A DNA stretch of 64,000 nt, taken from the NCBI GenBank assembly GCA_964017125.1, contig OZ024914.1, positions 16,416,420 to 16,480,419 on the forward strand, written 5' to 3'. The notes below the pieces were generated by a model, which was given only the letters and a program-made list of their open reading frames with translations, did not search any database and was not told where the DNA came from. Source of the stretch: Flabesymbios commensalis (lineage: Eukaryota > Annelida > Polychaeta > Terebellida > Flabelligeridae). The position numbers were made by a program, and so were the translations under genes. How positions within the stretch are numbered: the first letter of the stretch is position 1; each line of letters starts with the position of its first letter. Shown here in pieces: positions 23,201 through 35,200 of the stretch.

Positions 23201-26200
23201 CAAGGCAAAACATATTGGTCATCTTAGTCTGGCAGCCAAAATAGGTCCCCATGCACCCCCCCCCCCTAAAACTAAATTCCAAAACCAGTTGATGTAGCCC
23301 TAAGATGTCTATTCTCACATTTCAGGTGTTACCAGTGAAAAAAAATGTCCCACGGGGTCCAATTTAAAATATTTCCAAGATGGCCGCCATCCGTATTATT
23401 TCATGTTTTGTGTGTCATAATTTGATAAATAATTGGCCCATTTAAATTATTTTGTTGTAGATTTTATAGTATTTATGTGCTGTTGAATCGATTTCCACGG
23501 TTTTTAAAATGATTCTATGTCAATGTTATGTGATTTTGATGAATTTACTGATAATTATGTTAAAAAAGTGTTCCAATATGTGAAGTAACACCCTAAAGTT
23601 AGACGAATGGTGGCAAAAGTGAAGCATGGGGAAATGAAGGTTTGTTCTCAAAAATTTAAAAAAAAATTGTTTTAAGTGACTTTGCTGCAAATTCACAGTT
23701 TTTTTGCTCAAAAAAAGCTGAAAAATATAAAAATAAATTTATTTGTGATCTTGATCTATTTTTTTAAAATTGATTATTTTGAAAGAATATATTTATCATA
23801 TTTATGACGCTGTTTCCTTAACAACCCATTTCGGCGAATATGCAACATAGGCCAAAAAGGCCGGACTACAGGTAGTATGTTTCAAAGGGTGGAAGCCAAG
23901 TGCAATATATTCACCTTTGTTTAGTATCAAAGTAATAATAATGTGTTTTTGATAACTTATCCAGGTACTAGTGCTCCATAATCGACTATCTAGTAGTTTT
24001 CCAAGTAATCTCCGTTACCATGGATACCAATATATTTCCTTTCGACTAACGTTTATAGCATAGCTTAAATTAACCAATGCAAACCTCCTGATTAATGCAA
24101 ACACGAAATATCATGACTTTGTTTTGCATCATATTACATTCAACAAAATATGACGGCATAATTTAAAGTGTTTCAGCAATATTGTAACGTTGGATAACGT
24201 CATTTATTCACACGTTTGGAAGTGCCGCCATTACTATAATTTCGATTCTCTAAAATATCTGAAATACCACTGGTCGTATCGAATAAAGTAATATATGTAA
24301 TCCAATATTTCCGTGGTCGAGGAATCCAATAAAACCGCTCTCAGAGCTCTAAAACAGCCCATACTTTAATATTTGCCTTATTTAATATCCACCATAAGAC
24401 AGGTTAACGCTGCGAGCTTGTCACACCGGGGTTACACCGGGGCTCGCCAGTTTGTCACCCGCTTGGATATTAGCGGAAAATCGAACATGAAACTAACTGT
24501 TGATACATGTATAGCCGTTTGCTTTGAAAAAAAGTCACACAAATGACGGTATGTCTGTTTTGTGCATTGTAGTTTTTGTAAAATATACCACTTTGCATAA
24601 TCACGCAGCACGTTTACTTACGCCTACTAAAATAAACGTGTGTTGGCATTTCGCAGGGAATATTGCGTGTGCTATGAGAAATTATTATTGCTGTCACATA
24701 TCAGTTTTTAGTAGTTTTGTTCAATTATTGCGGGGTGTATTTAATAGTAATATTACAAATTGTTGAACTATGAACGTTCAACTTCCGTGTTTGACAACAA
24801 AAAATGACTATTACTTATGTTGCCGTTATCTTGGTGCTGGTAATTTAAATGAATTTGTGTCGCTGATGTCCATTGTTTTTTTATAATACTATGGCTAAAA
24901 TTAACCAATGTCAAGATGTCGAAAGACATGCATGATTCGATATATAAAAATGCCAAAAAAAATATGTGATAGTATAGTGATATTATATGAAAACAAGTAG
25001 GTTACGAAGTAGTTTAAAATGCCGCAGAGATAAGATACCAAAATTATGGCAAATAAAATTGCGCTTGAAAAAACTGATTCCGGACACGCTTCGATGTTGT
25101 CGTGCCGACAAGAACAGGTTTTAAAACTTATATATGGGCCATTTTCAAAAAAATTGAGTAATAACGGTAAAGACACTTTGCCAAAAAATAATTTTGCTTT
25201 TGTGAATATAAATGTTATGACGCATATAGGATACTATGCCAAACATCAGTGTGCAATATCCAAGTAGCATGTTATGTATTAGCACTTTTAGAGACATTAT
25301 TAGAAATCTTTTTTTGTCGTTACCGGTATGGCTTAAATAGTAGGCAATTTTATAACGGTAAAGACAGAACATTAAACGGTAAAGACGGTTTTGTAACGGT
25401 AAAGATGTTGCTGCAACGGTAAAGAAAAATCGTTAAATAAATAGGTGATATAAGCTTTATATAGCAGGCCTGGTTTTCAGTATAATTGTATGCAGACTTC
25501 TACACCTTATGACTAAAGGGACATTGAACTTCCACAGAACTTACCTTTTAAAATAGTATTTGTCTTTACCGTTTTATGCCGGTCTTTACTGTTTTAATGG
25601 GAAAGACAAATCACTATAACGATCCTATTGTTGTGACATTTATTTGTTACTTTCTATTTTACACTTATATTGCATTTATTTTTGTCCATAAATCAAATCT
25701 TGTTTACTCCAAGAAAAAAATAGTTGACTAGATCCGGGAATTTACGTGCTAGAGCCATCTGGTGAATATTTGCAGAAATAATAGGCCTTAGGGGTTCTTG
25801 GTTTAAACATATTTATTTAACGAGGATTAGCCTACAACATAGGGGTTCTTGTTAACGGTAAAGACATTTGCATTCCGAAACTTGGACCACGGCTAAATGT
25901 TGAATAACTGGTGATTCAGTCAACGTTTTTACACATATTTATTTTTATTATCAAGAAAAGACATCTTAGAAATAGGGCCAACCTGTCATGAATTGCAATA
26001 ACGTAATTATATGACATTAACAAGTTTTCAAAAAATCGCAAACCAATTTCGGACACCTCACGGTGAAGACAAATCAAGCATATTATATCGAATAAACACT
26101 TGATTTTCCAAGATAAATGCTTGTTAAAAAAATTCTGAGTTCTAAATACATGTCTTTAACTGATTGAATGATAACAATAATGGAAAAATGCAAACTTTTT

Positions 26201-29200
26201 GAAAAAAGTTGAAGACATGTCTTTACCGTTTTTGCTCAATATTTTGAAAATGGCCCATTTACCCATCAAGACATACTATCTTTGTTTAGAAACAGCCTAT
26301 ATAACTATATAAACACTGTTTCTGTTGGGAGCATATTTTACATGAAGGATTGCACTCAAAAAAGATGTAGAACATTGTGATGATGGTATATTGTACATTG
26401 TATTATTGTCTAGTCTGGATGTGTCATTATTAGGCATCGCTGATAATTATTGTGGAATGCATGTAGTGTATGCATAGTGGCGACCCGGTATTGGATCGCC
26501 TCACAAACAGACTATCATGCAATATGGATCACCCTTTTTCAGTCCCAAGTTGAGACAGGACTCGCTAAAAGAACCGGCCCAAAAAAACATCATCTACAGT
26601 CTAATAAAAGAGACAGCTGAATCCACTAGCGGGACCTGCTATTGCTTGATTCACTAATGGAAAGAACGCTATATGGATCCACTAAGGGGACCAGCTCTTT
26701 CTGAATCCACTAAGAGGACCAGCGTTAACTGGATCCTAACGCTGGATCCATAAAGGAGACTAGCACGCTAGCTGAATCCACTAAGTGGCTCTGGCCGAGT
26801 CATACTAAATGACCAGCACTAGCTGGATCCACTAAGGGGACCATCACTAGTTGAATATACTAAAAGGACTAACACTAGCTGGATCCACTAAGGGAACCCT
26901 CACTGGCTGGATCTAATATGTGGAGCAGCACTAGCTAGATCCACTAAGGGAACCATCACTGTCTGAATCTACTAAATGGACCAGCACTAGCTGGACCCAC
27001 TAAGGAGACCATCTCTGGCTGGATCCACTAAGGGGACCATCACTGGCTGGATCCACTGAGGGGATCAGCACTGGCTGGATCCGCTAAACGGACCAGCACT
27101 GGCTGGATCCAATAAGTTGCCCAGCACTGACTGGATCCACTAAGGGGACTATCACTGGCTAGATTCACTAAGTGGACCAGCACTGCCGGAATCCACTAAG
27201 GGGGGCAGCACTGGCTAAATTTACTGAGGGGACCATCAATATCTGGATCCACTAAGTGGACCAGCACTGCCTGGATCCACTAAGGGGACCAGCACTGGCT
27301 GTATCGACTAAATGGACCAGCTGTAGTATAGCTGGATCCACTAAGGCAGACCAGCACTGGCTGGTTCCACTAAGTTGGACCAGCACTGGCTGTATCCACT
27401 AAATGGACCAGCTGTAGTATAGCTGGATCCACTAAGGGAGACCAGCACTGGCTGGATCCACTAAGGGGACCAGCACTGGTTGGATCCATTAAATATCCAC
27501 TAAATGGACCAGCTGTAGTATAGCTGGATCCACTAAGGCAGACCAGCACTGGCTGGTTCCACTAAGTTGGACCAGCACTGGCTGTATCCACTAAATGGAC
27601 CAGCTGTAGTATAGCTGGATCCACTAAGGGAGACCAGCACTGGCTGGATCCACTAAGGGGACCAGCACTGGTTGGATCCATTAAATATCCACTAAATGGA
27701 CCAGCTGTAGCATAGCTGGATCCACTAAGGCAGACCAGCACTGGCTGGTTCCACTAAGTTGGACCAGCACTGGCTGTATCCACTAAATGGACCAGCTGTA
27801 GTATAGCTGGATCCACTAAGGGAGACCAGCACTGGCTGGATCCACTAAGGGGACCAGCACTGGCTGGATCCATTAAATGGAGCAGAACTGGCTGGATCCA
27901 CTAAATGGACCAGAACTGGCTGGATCCACTAAATGGACCAGCTGTAGTATAGCTGAATCCACTAAGGGAGACCAGCACTGGCTGGATCCACTAAGGGAAC
28001 CAGCACTGGCTGGATCCATTAAATGGACCAGCTGTAGTATATTTGGATCCACTAGGGAAAACCAGCACTGGCTGGATCCACTAAGGGGACCAGCACGGGC
28101 TGGATCCAATAAGTTGACCAGCACTGGTTGAATCCACTAAGGGAACCAGCACTGGCTGGATCCACTAAGTTGATCAACACTGGCTGTATCCTCTAAGGAG
28201 ACTAGCGCTGGCTGGATCTACTAAGTTGACCAGCACTGGCTGAATCCACTAAGGGGCTCGGCACTGGCTGGATCCACTATTTTAGTGAATCGACACTGGC
28301 TGGACCCACTAAGAGGACCAGAACTGGCTGGATCCACTAAGTGGATCAGCGGCGCTGACAGCTGGGTCCACTAAGGGGGTAAGCGCTAGATGGATCCACT
28401 AAAGTAACCAGCTGAGACTGCATTTCGTAAGATCACACAATTGGTATTCCAACATTTAAGCAGTGTACAATGTAAAAATAACAATATCCGCAGGACAAGC
28501 ATGTGATTTTTTTCTGGAAGTCATATTAAAATCTATAATTTTATATCAAATGTGATATTAGATATGAGAGGAAAATTATAGGATATGCCATCATATTGAT
28601 GTGAGATTATATTATTATAATGTTGAAACAGTTGTGGTGAATATGATACAAAGACAGGAGAAGAAATTGTAATGCATATACATGCTATTATGATTGTTAA
28701 TGTCAGGCTACGGCATAATAATATCAGGATTTTAGAGAATATGTTATTCGTGGTTCCAAGATTCATGCAAAAAGTGATTACATTTTATTTACTTTGGAAC
28801 TTAGTGTGAAAAGATTGCGACGTTGTCACATGCCTTAAGTAGATCTTGATCACGCAAAATGATCATGGTGGATGATTCGGCTAAGATGGTAGTCGCGAAA
28901 TGATCCCTCGGCGTTCGGTTCAAGGAACACTGTAAGCTGGGTATCTCGAAAACCCCCTCTACCCCCTCGCCCCTCGACCCACGACCCTCGACCCTCGACT
29001 TAATTTTAAAAACAGTTTTTATTTGTTTATCTAATTATAATTTTTGTATAATAATAACATTCGGGAAATTATAATATAGGCCTACTGTGATGCTAACCTG
29101 GCTATCAAGTGATGTTGGCTGACCGTCTGCTACGCTGGTCCACCATCCACCGACGTTGGTTTAATGTCTCTTCTTTAATAGGTGGCCATCGATTATAGTT

Positions 29201-32200
29201 TTATCAATAATACACGTAGGCCTACCGCTGGCCAAACACATTTTAATGTTGAGTCACTTTTTAGGACGCTTGTCCAACTTTAACTGTTATGTAGCCTATA
29301 TTAACCCAAGCATGGGATTGAATGCCTCTTGTTTTTTTGGTGCAAAAAAACCACTTGCCAGTCATATCACCTGGCATGTCACTCGCTTGTATCATTCAGT
29401 CACACGCTTTGGCACCGGCATCGCAAGCGGTGGGCCAGCGTTACAGACGTTGGGCCAGCAAAAATCCAACATTGATTCAATGCTCAGTGCTTGCTGTGCT
29501 TAGCTATCATTGGACTGGAACACTGTTGGGCCAGCGTTAAAGAATCATTCAGCTTCAAAACGCGCATGCCTGGGACGGTCAAGTGTAGGCCAACAGTAGC
29601 CTATTGAGTACAGATTGACGGCTTTAATATAGCCACTGAACTGATTACAAGATACTACTCAAACGAGACATTGATCCAATGCTGTTTGAATGTTAGGCCA
29701 ATGTCTGCGACGCTGGCCCAACATTGAACCAACATTAGATAAATGTACAATGTTTGAGAGGAAGTCCTCCTGCCCAGCAAACGCAAGACATTTGTATGAC
29801 ATTTATGCAATGTCGGCCCAGCGTCTTCGACGTTGGTCCAACATTGCATGAAGTCATACAAATGTTTTTTGTTTACTGGGTGACGATACAAACTTGGGGG
29901 TCAAGCAGTTGCCAAATCCCCCAGTAATACAGTCAGTTTGTTTGCAAGTAGGCGACCAAGTAGGGGCAAAAGACAAGGGCTTTGAATTATTAACTCATAG
30001 ATGTCGCTCAAGTATATATGAACTTGCTGTGATTTGAGAACTTGCTCTTAATGAGGCTTTGGGTATGAAACGCATATTTAGTATTTTTATGGAATAGGGC
30101 CTTGGCTTACCCACGGGCACTATTGCCTTCTGGGGGACCCTTGTCCCGCGAATTTTGACAGTTGACTACACCTTTAATGTAAGACAGTGGTGGGACTCAG
30201 ATGGCAATCTATTATACGCCTAATCAAGTGCCAGCATATATTGCGTATCGTGCCTCTCCCAAAATATACAGGAGGCGTTCAGCCAATGTTAGGCCAGCGT
30301 CGCAGACGGTGAGCCAACATTGACCTGATATTGTTTCCCGAATTTTATGAATAGGCTAGTCTATCCAATAAAAAAAGCAATTAAAAAATTAAAGTCAAGG
30401 GTCGTGGGTCGAGGGGCAAGGGGGTCGAGGGGGTCGAGGGGGTTTTCGAGATATCCCTGTAAACTGGATAGACCGACTGGGGCTGGAGACCACTGTATTG
30501 CCACCGGTCACAGTGTCTACAAGGATAAGTACTGATGGTATTATGTATAGAAAATTTAAATTGGAGCCACATTACAGTTTTTATTTCAATGTCGTTAAAG
30601 TTTGTAAATATAGACAAGCCATGGTTAAATTTATTACAAAAAAACCAGTAACATACCTCATGATACATGTAGTCTCTGGTGAATGGCAACGGCCACGCCC
30701 CTCTCACCAACGTCTATGTGAAGAATGTGAAATATTGGGTGACGAGTATCATTTTTTGTTTTTTGTGTAAACGTTTAAAAGCTTTGAGATCAAAATGCAT
30801 TTCACGTTATTTTTGGACCAAACCATCTATGAATAAATTTGTTGAACTATCATCCTCAGAACACAGTAAAACTATTAATAATTTAGCTATATTTGTTTAT
30901 TTTGGACTGGTAGTGTTTGCAAATTTATGAAAAACGGTCATTATCTGCGAATGTTACACATTATTGTACTGAAATGGAAATATCATCCTGTCTCCTCGCT
31001 CAGACACCGCACATAATGTATATATTGCACTATATTATGTATTTGCACACAGGCCGATGGGCCTATGCTGGAATGAAATAAACCATCTATCTATCTATCA
31101 ATACATAACACTCAACATATATCACTAAGCATATACGTCTCAGCATATATCTCTCACCATACACCACTCATCATATACCACTCAACATATACTAATCATT
31201 TCATACCAATCAACAAATATAACTAAGCATATACCTCTCAGCTTATACCTATCAGCATATATTATATCACTCAGCATAAACCAATCAACATATACCGCTC
31301 AGCATATATCTCTTGGCATATACCACTCAGCTTATACAACTCAACATTGTTTGTTTTCCTCTTATTTGTAGCAGCGTCAAAGTTAAAGAGAGTATGTTAC
31401 TACACGAACTGGTCGCAGTACCGGAATGGCAAGGGCAAGTTCCTACCTTCTAACATTGATCCACACTTGTGCACTCATATCATATATGCCTTCGCCTCGA
31501 TGAATGGAAATCAGCTTACAACAAACGAATGGAACGATATAACCATGTAAGTCTCACCAAAAAAAGACTCAGTGTTGGGGTGATTTCGAACCAACGTCGC
31601 AGGCGGTGGTCCAGGGTCAGCTCGGCACTGAATCATTGTATCGTGTTTGCTGGTTGCACAGGTCACATCTATGGACATGCACCCATTTATCGGAGCAAGA
31701 AAAGTGTTGAATTCTGGGACGCCTGTGTCCCGCATACAATGACGAGTTAACTATGGCTTTAAACATTCTATTTTACATTTTGTGAATAGGAATACCAGTG
31801 TGTCTGTTATTCTTATGCATGGATTTATCGTTCAAATTATGTATCGAGAATATATATACTTTTTAATTTTATCATGTATACATTGCAGGCTTTGGGCTAA
31901 AGTACTCGGTACTTCGGTACTTCGGTACTCGAGTACCGATTTTGCAGTACTCGTCAGTACTCAGTACTCATACTTTTAAAAAGTACTTGTACTCGTACTT
32001 GTACTCAAGTACTTTTAAAAAATAAAAGTACTTTTAACAAGTACTTACAAGTACTTTACGAGTACTAGTCATCTTAAATTGATCCAAAACAGCTCACAGG
32101 CAAATCATTATAGCGGGATATGAAACATTCAGTTAATGATTCGTTTTCCACCCATTTACATATTATATTGAAAAATAATTTAATAATTACTTTGAAATTA

Positions 32201-35200
32201 TTTCAAACTAGTCCAAGTACTTACATTAACTGATAACAAAAGTGCACCTTTTCACTATATATCATGCTGCTAATTGCTTGTTCTACCTTGTATATACAAT
32301 TATCCTAGTGTAGTTCACAAAAAAAATAATAAGCTATTCTTGAAAAAAAGACAAGAGACGTGTCTCTGGAAAACAGGCATACATGTTGATATATAGCATT
32401 TACACATGACTATACTATACGGTAGGACCAGTAACCATTTAAAGGGTGGAAGGCGTGATTTCAACAATGATGTCGCGCCATTTTAAAATCACACTTACAA
32501 CACACCTTCCGTCGTAGCTAATCCACAGCCAACACGAGGCATTTAACCAATGGTGGTATAATGTTAGGCCACGTTCTCGTCTCGTCTCGTGTTTGTTGGG
32601 CGGGGGCCCTAGGGTAGTGGTTAGCACCGCTGCCTTTCACGCCAGAGTTCGGGGTAGGTTATCCCGGTCTCGGCGGTTTGAAAGAAACAAAAAATGTTTC
32701 TTCCCCATCCACGTGTGAAAGTCAGTATTGTGGGTAGCCTCCGTGACCGAGAGGTAGCGTGCTCGGCCTCAGACCGCCAGGGCTTGAATTTCGAATCCTG
32801 TGTCTGGAGGACAGTGTCATCTCAATCTTCTCACCATCCTCAGGAGGTTCTCCTGGCCCAGTTTGGCCTATATGTGCACAAATGTGGCCTAAAGCCCGAT
32901 TCATTTTATTTTTGTCTCGTGTTTGTTGGGACGTTTTTATCGTATTATAATGTCACTTAAAAGACCTTTTGTGCCGAAAAGTGACGTGAAGCAATGATTT
33001 ACTACTACTACTTGTTAGGACGATCAAACGGTATTTGCATAATATTTGCACAATAATGGCCCAACTGCATAGACGCTCAGCCGATAGTTCCTCAGCACCG
33101 GACAATTAATGTCACGTAAGTGAACAAGTAGTTTATAACTACCAGTATTATCTCATAAAACAGTTGAGACTCGGTGTGGACTAACTAATTATACATGCAT
33201 TCTAGCGAAATTAGATGAACGCTGACCAGCGCTTTGCATAGTTGGCTGACTGGCACAATTAGATGTCATTGACCAGCGCTGTACATATAGTTAACTGACT
33301 GGCGAAATTAGATGACCACTGACCAGCGCTATGCATATAAGAAGCTGACTGGCGAAATTAGATGACCACTGATCAGCGCTGTACATACAGTTACCTGACT
33401 GGCGAAATTAGATGACCACTGACCAGCGCTGTACATATAGGAAGCTGACTGGCGAAATTAGATGACCACTGATCAGCGCTGTACATATAGTTAACTGACT
33501 GGCGAAATTAGATGACCACTGACCAGCGCTATACATACCGGCCTAGTTAGCTGGTCGGCGAAATTAGAAGACCACTGACCAGCGCTGTACATATAGGCCT
33601 GGTTAGTTGGTCGACGTAATTAGATGACCACTGACCAGCGCTATACATATAGTGGCTGAATGGCGAAATTAGATGACCGGTGAACAGCTTGTACATATAG
33701 TAAGCTGACTGGCGAAAGTAGATGAACACTGACCAGCGCTATGCATAGCTAACTGACTGGCAAAATTGAATGAACTATCAAATATTGTTGTGTGTTGTTT
33801 TTTGGAATTAGCCTATATTGCAACGCATTAAATTCCAGTAGTTCTAATGATTATATAAATATACATTTAATCATAAGTAATTTTCAGAACAATTTAATTT
33901 ACTAATAATATTTATCATACGTATTTTCCATTGCCTGCATTGTCATACCTTTGTATGTATATTTCGAATAAGCTATACCTGATTATATCTTTCTAATTGT
34001 TGAATATTTGCGTTTAGTCTTATTTCCCGTGCAACAACATATTTGATCACGTTAATTGCAACTGCGATTTATTATCATTATTGCCTGTTATGCAACTGAT
34101 ACTCCGACAATAAACCTATTTTCAATCAGATGAACGTTGACCAATACTACACACAACTATACTAACTGGCTATATTAGATGAACGCTGACCATGCGTTAT
34201 ATGTTTCATGTACCGTGGCCAGCGCAACCCATATCTAGCTGACTGGCGAATTTCTACATTTTAATTAAATATTACAAAACAAGGATATATTACACGGGAA
34301 GCTGATAAGCGCAATACTGGGCTAATGCTGGCCCAGTGTTGTACACGGTGGGCCAACATTAGACGAACCTTGGTTCAACGTACCATGTTTGCTGATATTG
34401 TAGCTAAATAAATACGTGTAAAAAATAACATCAATACTAAAGCAAATACTAATAACAAATATAAAACATTTGACATAAAAGGCTTACAATTTACATTTTC
34501 CCTTAGTTTAGGGAGTTGTATGCCTGTTGTTTAAGCCATATGCATAAGCGGAAGCGTAAACTGTTATTTAAATATATTATGTAGATTCATAATATCTTAA
34601 TATCTCCACTATTTAATTCACTGCATGTCGCATATATAAATGACATGCGTGGTGGGCGACATGAAGATGCAGCCCATTTGGTAGAACTTATGTGAACTGT
34701 TTTACAATTTATTTTGTAGAGGACATACATTTTAAGGATTAGATAATTGCATATGTGAAATGGGATTGCAAAGGGTTTGCTTATTGCACGAAGTCACGAG
34801 TTATTGGTAGGAAACATGCATCATGTATATTATCTTTTACACTTGAGCTATAATCATTTGTAATTATCCGTATGCAAAAAATATCGGCAGTCATATATAC
34901 AGATTTAAACACCACACACCCTCTAATCACCCCTCCACGCGTAGTCTTGGCTCCAACGCATGCCAAGTATACCCCCTGCCTGTCCCCACCCCGCCGCCAT
35001 ATTGGTGTCATTAGATTTAGCTGATCATTAAATTTGGCTCGATACCGGGCTAATGTCCATGACATTGGGGCAAGAATTAACCAGAATTGTACCGAGAAGA
35101 CATAGGATTAACACCTGGTATAGCAGTACTGTTCAAACACAGATGACCACAGTAATTAGACGGCAAGCATCACCCTTTAACTGCGGGACACCACTATATT

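Noticed and set aside
27873-28131. Open frames with [12 protein letters not shown]-like repeats
   Set aside because: They are translations of the 28-bp GGATCC minisatellite on both strands.
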